Assembly (NCBI GenBank): GCA_002389765.1
Contig: DGQM01000022.1
Location: 271-24,552, forward strand
DNA: 24,282 nt
From: Bacteroidetes bacterium UBA4414
GTDB lineage: Bacteria; Bacteroidota; Bacteroidia; Chitinophagales; Chitinophagaceae
Direction of reading: 5' to 3'
Numbering within the stretch: the stretch's first letter is position 1; every line of letters starts with the position of its first letter. A model generated the notes under the pieces. It had not been told where the DNA came from. It made no database searches and saw nothing but the letters and a program-made list of their open reading frames with translations. The translations under genes were made by a program, and so were the position numbers. Shown one piece after another: positions 15,491 to 22,999 of the stretch.

Positions 15491-15523
15491 TTTGGCAAAG
15501 GGGTGCCGGGCGATGCATCTTTG
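15491..15523 (+). promoter_or_regulatory. Promoter of the 30-codon gene, shared with the secreted paralogues
   Basis: TTTG (15491-15494), a 21-base spacer and CATCTTTG (15516-15523) give a Bacteroidota -33/-7 pair with one mismatch. TTTGGCAAAGGGG at the -33 end and TGCATCTTTGTATCA at the -7 end also occur, with the same spacing, at 22789-22821 on the minus strand. Confidence 0.65.
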
Positions 15524-15574
15524 TATCATCAAAGCAAGGAATAAAAAACACACACTTTCAAAACAAAACACAAA

Positions 15575-15667
15575 ATGAAAAACGCATCATACAAAACAGA
15601 CGCTGCTAAAAAGATTGCACTATTCGCATCTATACTGGTTTGCATAGTAACAGCGGTAAACATTTAA
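15575..15667 (+). CDS. Predicted 30-residue single-helix membrane micropeptide
   Basis: ATG at 15575 opens a 30-codon frame ending in TAA. The peptide starts MKNASYKTDAAKK and continues with one hydrophobic segment, IALFASILVCIVTAVNI, long enough to span a membrane. It could be an inserted micropeptide, or a signal-like peptide with nothing after it. Support for a real gene: a dedicated promoter, an AC-rich G-poor leader like those of the secreted paralogues, a good terminator about 66 bases after the stop, and no other gene in the transcript. It matches no family I know. A non-coding small RNA with a chance frame is the alternative. Confidence 0.6.
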   Translation: MKNASYKTDAAKKIALFASILVCIVTAVNI

Positions 15668-15730
15668 TCAAAACATACACAGACATCCCGTAAGGTGTCA
15701 CGTCATTCTCTCTTATCCTCTATATGTAAC

Positions 15731-15763
15731 AAGGCCCCGTATCTACGGGGCTTTATTGTTGTT
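15731..15763 (+). terminator. Terminator after the 30-codon gene
   Basis: A GC-rich 7-bp stem GCCCCGT (15734-15740) against ACGGGGC (15745-15751) with an ATCT loop, followed on the plus strand by TTTATTGTTGTT. The minus-strand side is poor in T, so it mainly serves the plus-strand transcript. It sits just before the convergent exonuclease III stop. Confidence 0.75.
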
Positions 15764-15783
15764 ATACAGTATGTTGCAATGGC

Positions 15784-16554
15784 TTATTTCAAATTCAGTT
15801 CCAGATAAGACGGGCAGTGATCGCTGTGCTTTACATCGGGGTAGATGGCTACACTTTTTATCTTGCTGCGCAGTGGTTCTGTAACAGATATATAATCTAT
15901 ACGCCAGCCTTTGTTTTGCAGCCTCACACTTGGAAAGCGGGCACTCCACCATGTATAGTTGTGCGGTTCTTTATTCAGCTCGCGAAATGAATCAACAAAA
16001 CCCTTCTCCCAAAACGCATCCAGCCATGCACGCTCTTCGGGCAGGAAGCCGCTGCTCTTCTGGTTGGTCTTAGGGCTGTGGATGTCTATATCTTTATTAG
16101 CTATGTTGTAGTCGCCACATATTACCAGGTTCTTACGCTTCTTGCGCAGGTCTATCAGGTATGCCTGAAACTCATCCAGCCACTGGTATTTATACGTCTG
16201 CCTTTCATCGCCACTTGTACCACTTGGGAAGTAAGCATTGATAACCGATACATCGCCAAAGTCGGCACGTATTACCCTACCCTCTGCATCGCTCTGCATA
16301 ATGCCATTACCTTTAAACACCGCATCTGCTTTCTTCTTCGATAATATAGCCACACCACTATAGCCTTTCTTTTCAGCAGAAAACCAGTGAGACTCGTAGC
16401 CCAATGCGTGTATAGCGTCTTTATCTACATCTTCTTCATTGGCTTTTGTTTCTTGCAGGCAAATGATATCGGCAGGGTCTGTCTGCAACCAGTCGATAAA
16501 TCCTTTCTTCATAGCGGCACGTATGCCGTTTACATTGTAGGTTATGATGCGCAT
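15784..16554 (-). CDS. xth: Exodeoxyribonuclease III (AP endonuclease)
   Basis: A 256-residue enzyme of the ExoIII/APE1 family, which cleaves the backbone at abasic sites and removes 3' blocks in base-excision repair. The metal and catalytic residues can be placed: Glu35 in LQETK, Tyr108 in NAYFPSG, Asp148 and Asn150 in GDYNIA, Asp220 in WRIDY, and Asp245-His246 in SDHCP. Length and motifs are complete. Its ATG lies 6 bases after the haem-binding protein stop, so the two are co-transcribed. Cytoplasmic. Confidence 0.95.
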   Translation of the reverse strand: MRIITYNVNGIRAAMKKGFIDWLQTDPADIICLQETKANEEDVDKDAIHALGYESHWFSAEKKGYSGVAILSKKKADAVFKGNGIMQSDAEGRVIRADFGDVSVINAYFPSGTSGDERQTYKYQWLDEFQAYLIDLRKKRKNLVICGDYNIANKDIDIHSPKTNQKSSGFLPEERAWLDAFWEKGFVDSFRELNKEPHNYTWWSARFPSVRLQNKGWRIDYISVTEPLRSKIKSVAIYPDVKHSDHCPSYLELNLK

Positions 16555-16560
16555 GTGTTG

Positions 16561-17025
16561 TTATTCTGTTGGTTGAGATTTGATTTGCTGATGCAGTGCC
16601 TTGGCCCATGCTACCAGTGTAGCTTTCTCGGTGCTTGTCAGCTTTGCATCTGTATGTACGATGGTGTAAGAACCCAGTGGCATTTCGCCTTCTTCTACCA
16701 TTTCTACTACTTCTTCCATCTTGTGGGCAGCTTTCTTGTTTTTGTAAGCGGCAAATTCGCTGAAGTCAAGCTCAGCTTTACCCTCATCTACATGGTGCTG
16801 CATCCACAGGCCTACGGGTTGTATATTGGTGTACCACGGGTAGGTAGTGTTGTTGCTATGGCAATCGTTGCAGGCTTTTTGCAGGATGGCGTGTACATCA
16901 TCGGGCACGGTATACTTGGTGCTGATGTCGTTGGCAGACATGGCAGTAGCCACATTCCTTTCTGGGCGAACGAATTGTAACAGCACGAGTGCTACCAGCA
17001 ATCCTATCAATATCTTCTTTACCAT
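16561..17025 (-). CDS. Haem-binding-domain protein (single CxxCH), membrane-anchored
   Basis: A 154-residue protein. It starts MVKKILIGLLVALVLLQFV, an uncleaved anchor or signal, and has a periplasmic domain with CNDCH (a c-type haem motif) followed by PWYTNIQPVGLWMQHH. This is the pattern of the Haem_bd family common in Bacteroidota. A longer frame reaching 17079 exists, but its extra 18 codons overlap the terminator of the upstream peptidase gene and a TACTTTG-like box, so I choose the ATG at 17025. It is followed closely by xth. Role probably electron transfer or haem-dependent sensing; the partner is unknown. Confidence 0.85.
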   Translation of the reverse strand: MVKKILIGLLVALVLLQFVRPERNVATAMSANDISTKYTVPDDVHAILQKACNDCHSNNTTYPWYTNIQPVGLWMQHHVDEGKAELDFSEFAAYKNKKAAHKMEEVVEMVEEGEMPLGSYTIVHTDAKLTSTEKATLVAWAKALHQQIKSQPTE

Positions 17026-17050
17026 ATCCGGTGTTTGTTTGCTACAAAGT

Positions 17051-17083
17051 AAAAAAAATGCCGCGACAAATGAATGCACGGCA
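17051..17083 (-). terminator. Terminator of the S9 peptidase gene
   Basis: On the minus strand TGCCGTG (17077-17083) pairs with CGCGGCA (17059-17065): 7 bp with one G-T pair and an 11-base loop, followed by eight T. It lies 29 bases after the peptidase stop and inside the over-extended frame of the next gene. Confidence 0.75.
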
Positions 17084-17111
17084 CTTTAGTATTGTGTTAT
17101 AATTTACTGGT

Positions 17112-19121
17112 TTACTTCAGCGTTTCGCCCAGCCATTTGTAAAACTCACGATGCCAAGCCACACCATTCTGCGGATGCAGTATCCAGTGGTTCTCGTTCG
17201 GGAAATACAGTAGCTTGCTCTTAATACCTTTCAATTGCGCAGCTTGGAAAGCTTCAAGGCCTTGCTCTATCGGCACACGATAGTCTGTGCCACCTTGTAT
17301 TATCATGATAGGTGTATTCCACTTATCTACAAAATTGCTCGGGTTGAATTTTGCATAGCTCACCGGCGTAGGTTTCTTCCAGTATGCACCTTCAATATCC
17401 CAGTTGGCAAACCACAGTTCTTCTGTAGTACCATACCAGCTCTTCAGGTCAAAAAGTCCATCGTGTGCAATGAAAGATTTGAACCTGTTGTTGTGCATAC
17501 CTGCCAGCATAAACACACTGTAGCCACCATAGCTTGCACCCACACAGCCCAGCCTGTCGCGGTCTACATAGCTTTCTTTAGCCACATCATCTATAGCAGA
17601 CAGATAATCGCGCATAGGTTGTCCGCCCCAGTCTTTGCTGATGTCTTCGTTCCACTGTACACCCCAACCCGGCATACCACGACGGTTTGGTGCTACTACT
17701 ATATATCCGTTAGCAGCCATCAACTGGAAATTCCAACGGAAGCTGTAGAATTGTGACAGTGCAGATTGTGGCCCACCCTGACAGTACAACAGTGTAGGGT
17801 ATTTTTTCTTCGGGTTAAAGTCCGGCGGATATACTACCCATACACCCATTTGCTTACCATCGCTGGTAGGTACCATACGCAGTTCCGTACGGCTCATTTT
17901 TATCTTATTATACGTAGCAGCATTCTCGTGTGTCAATGGCTCCATAGAACCATTGGTAGTGTTAACGAGGAATAGCTCCGCAGCATGGTTCATATCTGTA
18001 CGCGATACTACAAGGCCGTTTTTAGCAAGGCCTACAATACCGTTGATATCAAACTTACCCTGTGTTATCTGGCTAACAGGCATCAGTATTTTAGCACCCA
18101 GATGACCAGGTATACCTACCTGATACAATTGCTGTGTACCCCTATATGGTGCAGTGAAGAAGATACGGTGAGATGTGCTATCCCAAGTAAAACCTTCGGC
18201 AGTACCATCCCATGCGCTTGTCAGGTTGCGTTTCCATTCTGGTTTAGCAATGTCCATTACTATGATGTCTACTTTATCTGCCTCAAAGCCATCACGCTTC
18301 ATGCTGGTAAAAGCCATAAAATGACCATCGGGACTGAAAGACGGAGCCATGTCATAACCCTCCATACCTGCAGTCAGGTTGGTAGTTTTGCCCGTAGCTA
18401 TATCGTAGTGGTAGATGTCTGTATTGGTGCTTTGTGCATATTCCTTACCTACTTTCTTTTTGGTAACGTATACTATGCCTTTACTATCAGGCGTAAACAT
18501 GAAATCCTCTGCACCACCAAATGGCTTCTGCGGACAGTCGTACGGTTCACCCGCCATCAGATCTGTCTGATTGCCCGTTGCCACATCTATCAGAAATACA
18601 TGCGAGTATTTACCATCTTCCCATGTATCCCAGTGGCGGTAGTTCAGGTCTGTATATGCTTGAAGTGTTGTTTTAGGCAGGTCTTTATAGATGTCTGTAC
18701 CATTCATTGGTGTTATCAGTACATCTTTACTGAAGATGATATACTTATTATCAGCAGACATCCTCACGTTTTCTGCACCTTCAATATTCCACTTCTTGCT
18801 TTCTCCACCTTTAGGATATACAATTGATATCTCTTTATCGTCAGACACAACAAATGCTGATTGTTTATCCTTCAGCTTTTTATCCTCATCAGCAGTCATT
18901 TCTGTCACCTTACCATTGGCAAGGTTCATTTTGTATCGCTTGGTGCTACTTTTTTCAGTAGTCCAGTCCGTTTGTTTAACGCTGTAATATAGCGTCTTGC
19001 CACTCTTGCTTACTTCTTCTCCGCTCACACGCTTCAGGCTCCAAAGCATTTCGGGTGTCATACGGTTTTGTGCATGGGCATGTGCAGCCAGCAGCAAAAG
19101 CGGTAAAAACAGTTTTTTCAT
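17112..19121 (-). CDS. S9-family (prolyl oligopeptidase-type) peptidase
   Basis: A 669-residue exported serine peptidase. Residues 1-18 are a signal peptide (ending AHAQ). About 30-410 form a beta-propeller with repeated WD40/TolB-like blades such as APSFSPDGHFMAFTS. The C-terminal alpha/beta hydrolase domain holds GASYGGYS (Ser530), GGTDYRVP (Asp613) and NENHW (His645) as catalytic triad. The family cleaves short peptides, often after proline or as an acylaminoacyl/dipeptidyl peptidase; the exact specificity is not visible. The gene starts 31 bases after the Ig-like lipoprotein gene and probably shares its transcript. Periplasmic by prediction. Confidence 0.93.
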   Translation of the reverse strand: MKKLFLPLLLLAAHAHAQNRMTPEMLWSLKRVSGEEVSKSGKTLYYSVKQTDWTTEKSSTKRYKMNLANGKVTEMTADEDKKLKDKQSAFVVSDDKEISIVYPKGGESKKWNIEGAENVRMSADNKYIIFSKDVLITPMNGTDIYKDLPKTTLQAYTDLNYRHWDTWEDGKYSHVFLIDVATGNQTDLMAGEPYDCPQKPFGGAEDFMFTPDSKGIVYVTKKKVGKEYAQSTNTDIYHYDIATGKTTNLTAGMEGYDMAPSFSPDGHFMAFTSMKRDGFEADKVDIIVMDIAKPEWKRNLTSAWDGTAEGFTWDSTSHRIFFTAPYRGTQQLYQVGIPGHLGAKILMPVSQITQGKFDINGIVGLAKNGLVVSRTDMNHAAELFLVNTTNGSMEPLTHENAATYNKIKMSRTELRMVPTSDGKQMGVWVVYPPDFNPKKKYPTLLYCQGGPQSALSQFYSFRWNFQLMAANGYIVVAPNRRGMPGWGVQWNEDISKDWGGQPMRDYLSAIDDVAKESYVDRDRLGCVGASYGGYSVFMLAGMHNNRFKSFIAHDGLFDLKSWYGTTEELWFANWDIEGAYWKKPTPVSYAKFNPSNFVDKWNTPIMIIQGGTDYRVPIEQGLEAFQAAQLKGIKSKLLYFPNENHWILHPQNGVAWHREFYKWLGETLK

Positions 19122-19152
19122 ATAGTCGGTTGTTAGCTTCGTAAATTTAATA

Positions 19153-20655
19153 TCATTTCACCGGTGGTTTATCCCGTTTTTCGGGGGATGCCTCGGTTCG
19201 TGGTTTAGGCTTTTGTCTTGGTTCAAAGTCTATGGTCATATCCCAACCAGCCTTCATGGGTATGCCTTCCTTGTATGGTATTACATTCTCCGGTTGGTGT
19301 TTCTCAAACAAGTCGCCCGTGTCCCATTTACCATTCTTATTCTCATCTACTATTATGCGCATGCTATAGTTGGCAGGGCTTATCTTCCTCATTTTCACTA
19401 CCGTATCTGTAATGGGTTTGAAGTAGATGGTATCATCACCATTGTTTATCAGCAGCAGGTATTTGCGGTCTTTATACTTCTCGGGCAGGCGTATATCCAG
19501 TACCCCATAGTCTTCATCGTACTTGGTACGGAAGGTGTATTTAGATGGCATTGCATCATTGCCGGCACTGTCTTTGGCAAATGCCTTCATAAAACGCACC
19601 GTATATGTTGCATCTTCTTTCCACGGTATGTCTATGAGCAGGTTTTCTTTTTTCAAAGTATCATGCCTTATCGTAAAGGGCACTTCTACATCAACACCTG
19701 CGCTATCACGCATTACAAAGATTTTGTTTTTCTTTATCGTATCCGGGTATTTGATAAATATCACTTTCAACGGCTTAGTAACATCTGCCGTCCTTTTATT
19801 AATATTTGATGTATCTATCTCCAGACCATATTGCACTACCTGTTTCTCTCCTGTTCTTAATTTTTTATCAGCAATTTGTCTTTCTGCTTTATCCTTTTTC
19901 AGTACGTTGGTATCTATTATCTCTTCTTTAAAAGACTTCAATACAATACTGCTAACTACTTCGCTTACAGGGGCTACAGTGCTGTCTATAAAACCAATCA
20001 TTTCACCCTTGCCATCATACACAAGGTTACCATTGGCATCGTGCAATGCATATATATGAAAGCGTTTGTATGGCAATCCTTTAAAGCTGAACTTACCACC
20101 ATCCGTTACTTTGGTAACATAAGAAGGCTTTTGCTTCACCACTACACTGTCCGATAGTTTGGCATCATACAATAATATAAACGTACCCGTATCCGGCATA
20201 CCCGACGCTGCATCATATACAATACCATCCAGATTCAAAGAATCGAAATAAGGACCTGTACTGAATGTATAAGTGTATCGTGGGAAAGGATTGCCCTCGT
20301 GCATATCCTTAATAGCATTGTTGGTACTGATGCGATAAGTAGTATTAGGTTGCAGCAGTGAATCTGTAAGGCGTATGGTTACTTTCTTGCCTACTGCCGT
20401 TACAGACATGGGCATTGTTAGCAAAGGTGATATCTGTACCTCTGCTGATGGATTATTGAGCTCTATATACTCATTAAAAGACATCTCTATCTTACTAACC
20501 CTATTGTTGAGCTGCGAATCTGTCGGGCTGATACCCAATAGTTTTGGTGGCTTGGTGTCTTTATTACCACCCGATGGTGGTACTATATTGGCACAACCTA
20601 CTGCCAGCAATGCCATCAGAAAAAATATAACGGACCGTAATACGGGTAATTTCAT
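19153..20655 (-). CDS. Lipoprotein with bacterial Ig-like (Big_5) domain
   Basis: A 500-residue predicted lipoprotein with lipobox LAVGC (Cys21). Residues about 34-133 match the Big_5-type Ig-like domain (PPKLLGISPTDSQLN at the start, NTTYRIS and YTYTFSTG at the end). Then comes a carboxypeptidase-regulatory-like beta-sandwich region (about 140-225) with GGKFSFKGLPYKRFHIYALHD. A second beta-rich region follows, and the C-terminal part has DENKNGKWDTGD, which resembles a calcium-binding loop. The tail is rich in Pro and Lys. The architecture is widespread in Bacteroidota and of unknown function, presumably in the envelope. It is upstream of the S9 peptidase gene. Confidence 0.88.
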   Translation of the reverse strand: MKLPVLRSVIFFLMALLAVGCANIVPPSGGNKDTKPPKLLGISPTDSQLNNRVSKIEMSFNEYIELNNPSAEVQISPLLTMPMSVTAVGKKVTIRLTDSLLQPNTTYRISTNNAIKDMHEGNPFPRYTYTFSTGPYFDSLNLDGIVYDAASGMPDTGTFILLYDAKLSDSVVVKQKPSYVTKVTDGGKFSFKGLPYKRFHIYALHDANGNLVYDGKGEMIGFIDSTVAPVSEVVSSIVLKSFKEEIIDTNVLKKDKAERQIADKKLRTGEKQVVQYGLEIDTSNINKRTADVTKPLKVIFIKYPDTIKKNKIFVMRDSAGVDVEVPFTIRHDTLKKENLLIDIPWKEDATYTVRFMKAFAKDSAGNDAMPSKYTFRTKYDEDYGVLDIRLPEKYKDRKYLLLINNGDDTIYFKPITDTVVKMRKISPANYSMRIIVDENKNGKWDTGDLFEKHQPENVIPYKEGIPMKAGWDMTIDFEPRQKPKPRTEASPEKRDKPPVK

Positions 20656-20662
20656 TTGCCCT

Positions 20663-20670
20663 CAAAAATA
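20663..20670 (-). promoter_or_regulatory. -7 box before the Ig-like lipoprotein gene
   Basis: TATTTTTG on the minus strand fits TAnnTTTG, 7 bases before the ATG, implying a very short leader. Upstream in the divergent gap are two palindromes that could be operators: AGATGT-N5-ACATCT (20678-20694) and CTACGTAG (20708-20715). No clear -33 box. Confidence 0.35.
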
Positions 20671-20773
20671 AGATTTAAGATGTGTTTTACATCTGTTTAG
20701 TTGAAAACTACGTAGGTTTACCAAACAATTAGCTTTCATAGCTGTTCTCTTAACTGAAACAATTATTCTAAAT

Positions 20774-21319
20774 ATGCTGACAAGTTTTTTGCTGATGTTC
20801 AAATTCTTCTTCTTTACGCCGCCTGCACCAAAAGGTGATGTGCCTAAAAGCATCTACGACTTCAAAGTAGAAGCACTGACGGGTGGTACCATTGATTTTG
20901 CTAAATATAAGGGCAAGAAAATATTGATTGTCAATACTGCATCTAAATGTGGTTTCACACCTCAGTACGAAGATTTGCAGAAGCTATACGAAAAATACAA
21001 CTCAAAACTGGTGATTGTGGGCTTCCCTGCCAACAACTTCATGTCGCAAGAGCCGGGTGATAATGCAGAGATTGCAGGCTTCTGTAAAAAGAACTATGGT
21101 GTTACCTTCCCGATGGCGGCTAAAATCAGCGTTAAGGGCAAGAACATGGCGCCTATCTACCACTGGCTGACGGAGAAAGAATATAATGGCTACGACAATT
21201 CAAGTGTTAAATGGAACTTCCAGAAATACCTGATTGATGAAAAAGGTAATCTGATAGCCATATTCGGTTCCCGTACCAATCCGATGGATAAAGAAGTAAT
21301 CAGTGCGATAGAAAAATAG
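20774..21319 (+). CDS. Cysteine-type glutathione/thioredoxin peroxidase
   Basis: A 181-residue thiol peroxidase that reduces peroxides. NTASKCGFTPQY gives the peroxidatic Cys59, with Gln92 (SQEPG) and Trp147-Asn148 (KWNF) completing the usual tetrad. The common FPCNQF motif reads FPANNF, so the middle cysteine is lost. Cys104 (GFCKKNYG) is kept and is the residue that resolves the sulfenic acid in thioredoxin-dependent members. The first 20 residues (MLTSFLLMFKFFFFTPPAPK) are hydrophobic and absent from cytoplasmic homologues, suggesting export or membrane attachment. A start at Met8 is possible. Single gene with its own terminator. Confidence 0.93.
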   Translation: MLTSFLLMFKFFFFTPPAPKGDVPKSIYDFKVEALTGGTIDFAKYKGKKILIVNTASKCGFTPQYEDLQKLYEKYNSKLVIVGFPANNFMSQEPGDNAEIAGFCKKNYGVTFPMAAKISVKGKNMAPIYHWLTEKEYNGYDNSSVKWNFQKYLIDEKGNLIAIFGSRTNPMDKEVISAIEK

Positions 21320-21340
21320 CTTTAACAATATTTTATACGA

Positions 21341-21385
21341 CACCCCGTAGGTAATAAACAGTTACTTATGGGGTGCAATATTTTT
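21341..21385 (+). terminator. Terminator of the peroxidase gene
   Basis: A 14-bp stem (21341-21354 against 21362-21375) with two G-T pairs and a 7-base loop, followed by CAATATTTTT on the plus strand. It opens the 304-base gap between the peroxidase and the CxxCH lipoprotein. The remainder (21386-21623) is AT-rich and holds one clear palindrome at 21501. Confidence 0.85.
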
Positions 21386-21500
21386 AAACCAATACCATAA
21401 ATACACAATCATAATAAATTGATTAGTAATTATTTACAATAAAAATACCGATATCAAGAAGAAACATCCCTAGATATAACTGACAATTAAAAACTGTTAA

Positions 21501-21514
21501 GTGACTAAAGTCAC
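21501..21514. promoter_or_regulatory. GTGA-N6-TCAC palindrome (Crp/Fnr-family-like site)
   Basis: GTGACTAAAGTCAC, a perfect palindrome with the half-site spacing of Crp/Fnr-family regulators, flanked by A on both sides. It lies 110 bases before the ATG of the CxxCH lipoprotein gene, in an otherwise featureless AT-rich gap. Binding is inferred from the motif only. Confidence 0.45.
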
Positions 21515-21623
21515 AAACTATAGCATGTGTTATCCATACATTTAGTACCAACATTGGCGTTTTGTCATTCGTTTGTAAGCATGACAGGCATTTATCAGTT
21601 CATTAATTATCAATCAAAACAAT

Positions 21624-22088
21624 ATGAAACGTAGGATTGCAGCGTTAGCAACACTGGGTATGGCAGCCATGATATTCAGTAACTCTTGTTCCAAAAGCAA
21701 AAGTAATACAACCAACATCAGCGCGCATAACGGCAACGAAAGCCACAACATGGGACAAAACTGTATGAATTGTCATAAGCAAGGCGGTCAGGGTAAGGGA
21801 TGGTTTAATGTTGCGGGTACTGTGTATAATAGCGGCAAGACATCTACTTTCGCCAATGCAACGGTTAAATTATACACAGGAGCTAACGGAACAGGTACGC
21901 TGAAATATACCATTAACGGTGATGCTAAAGGCAATTTCTACACTACGGAAACCATCGACTTTGGTAGTGGCCTGTACCCTGTTGTAGAAGGCAACAGCGG
22001 CCAAGTGAACTATATGCCCGATCCTGTAACAAGCGGACAGTGCAACAGTTGCCATGGCATTTCTACCGGCAAAATCTGGACTCAATAA
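21624..22088 (+). CDS. Lipoprotein with two CxxCH haem-binding motifs
   Basis: A 154-residue predicted lipoprotein (lipobox region SNSC, Cys22). CMNCH (Cys47, Cys50, His51) and CNSCH (Cys140, Cys143, His144) are c-type haem attachment motifs near the two ends of the mature protein. Between them, residues about 60-130 (VAGTVYNSGKTSTFANATVKL, then GNFYTTETI) look like a small beta-sandwich of the carboxypeptidase-regulatory type. Such a sandwich between two haem sites suggests an envelope electron carrier or electron sink. I know no named family. Single gene, convergent with the secreted paralogues. Confidence 0.85.
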   Translation: MKRRIAALATLGMAAMIFSNSCSKSKSNTTNISAHNGNESHNMGQNCMNCHKQGGQGKGWFNVAGTVYNSGKTSTFANATVKLYTGANGTGTLKYTINGDAKGNFYTTETIDFGSGLYPVVEGNSGQVNYMPDPVTSGQCNSCHGISTGKIWTQ

Positions 22089-22118
22089 TCACTTCAATTT
22101 AAAGTATCAGGTTAATAT

Positions 22119-22152
22119 AAAAAGAGAAGCGCCCCCATAAGAGGCACTTCTC
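22119..22152 (-). terminator. Terminator of secreted paralogue A
   Basis: On the minus strand GAGAAGTGCC pairs with GGCGCTTCTC: 10 bp including one T-G pair, followed by TTTTT. It may also stop the convergent CxxCH gene, though the plus-strand side lacks a T run. Confidence 0.75.
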
Positions 22153-22174
22153 AAATATCATATAATTAATTGTA

Positions 22175-22723
22175 TTACAGTTGAGTAGCAGTGTAAACTA
22201 CATCTACAGTGTAAGTACCTGCAGGGTAAGTGAAACCAGGTGTAGCTTCATACATTACGCTGAATGTTTGGTTACCACCGTTGTTACCATTGCTTATCAG
22301 GTTAGCAGCAGTTGAAGTCAGCGTGCTGAAAGCTGATGCGCTGAACGGAGAAGCGATAGTACCACCTGTACCGTTTGCACTTACTTTCAGTGCCAGAACA
22401 CCTGATACAGGCATTACAGGAGCAGGAGTAGTAGTACCAGTGTATGAGAAGTTAGTGTTGTTAGTCTTAACAGTAACACCGAATTTCTTGTTTGAACGTA
22501 CTTTCAAACCTTGTGCAGATGACTGTACACCGTTTGCATAATCGTTAACTGTGTTGAAAGCCAGGTTAACAGCAGCACCTGTAGCAGAGTTGTTACCTGT
22601 GAAAGTCAGTTCGATTGCGTTGCTCAGGTTCAGGTTAACTGTTTGCGTAGCTGTAGATGCAACTTGTGCTTTTGCTGCGAAACCTGTGATACCCAGAGCG
22701 ATGATTGCGATTACTTTTTTCAT
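22175..22723 (-). CDS. Small secreted beta-rich protein, paralogue A
   Basis: A 182-residue protein with a signal peptide (MKKVIAIIALGITGFAAKAQ, cleavage near residue 20) and one domain rich in Thr, Asn, Ala, Val and Gly with no cysteine in the mature part. Alternating patterns (TQTVNLNLSNAIELTFTG, KKFGVTVKT, QTFSVMYEA) and the closing PAGTYTVDVVYTATQL suggest a single immunoglobulin-like sandwich, loosely like DUF4402 or spore-coat-U type proteins. It could be a subunit of a surface layer or fibre; that is inference. It has its own promoter, AC-rich leader and terminator, and is the first of three close tandem copies. Confidence 0.88.
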   Translation of the reverse strand: MKKVIAIIALGITGFAAKAQVASTATQTVNLNLSNAIELTFTGNNSATGAAVNLAFNTVNDYANGVQSSAQGLKVRSNKKFGVTVKTNNTNFSYTGTTTPAPVMPVSGVLALKVSANGTGGTIASPFSASAFSTLTSTAANLISNGNNGGNQTFSVMYEATPGFTYPAGTYTVDVVYTATQL

Positions 22724-22788
22724 AATTTCTTTGTTTGTGTTTGTTTGAGTTATTTGATTAATGTTTGTGTTTGTTTGCTATTGTGATA

Positions 22789-22821
22789 CAAAGATGCAAC
22801 CTCAAAGGCCCCTTTGCCAAA
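22789..22821 (-). promoter_or_regulatory. Promoter of secreted paralogue A
   Basis: On the minus strand TTTG (22818-22821), a 21-base spacer and CATCTTTG (22789-22796), within TTTGGCAAAGGGG and TGCATCTTTGTATCA, both identical to the promoter at 15491-15523. The roughly 65-base leader is nearly free of G and built of CAAACAAACAC-like stretches. Confidence 0.7.
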
Positions 22822-22832
22822 AAATCAGCCCT

Positions 22833-22872
22833 GCTTAACCCTGTCTTTGCAAGCCGTTAGCAATCGCTTAAC
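22833..22872 (-). promoter_or_regulatory. GTTAAGC boxes upstream of paralogue A
   Basis: GTTAAGC on the minus strand at 22833-22839 and 22866-22872, with CTAACGG (22854-22860) between. The proximal box starts 18 bases before the -33 TTTG, as at 15473. The distal box is 11 bases further out than at 15451, about one helical turn. Confidence 0.5.
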
Positions 22873-22926
22873 AAGTCAATACGCCTTAATAGAGCAATAA
22901 AATATTGATTATCAATTATTTAATAA

Positions 22927-22956
22927 CGAAAACAGCACCCAATTAAGGATGCTGCT
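22927..22956 (-). terminator. Terminator of secreted paralogue B
   Basis: On the minus strand AGCAGCATCC pairs with GGGTGCTGTT (10 bp with wobble pairs) around TTAATT, followed by TTTCGTTATT. It lies 43 bases after the paralogue B stop. Confidence 0.7.
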
Positions 22957-22999
22957 TCTTGTTTGTTAACCATGTTTGTACCCAAAGCAAGGGTTATGA

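Noticed and set aside
17026..17079. Upstream start for the haem-binding protein (extra 18 residues)
   Set aside because: The extension overlaps the peptidase terminator and precedes the likely promoter. The internal ATG gives a normal membrane-anchor N-terminus.
20662..20853. 63-residue minus-strand frame in the divergent region
   Set aside because: It overlaps the peroxidase start antisense and has no homology-like features or promoter arrangement.
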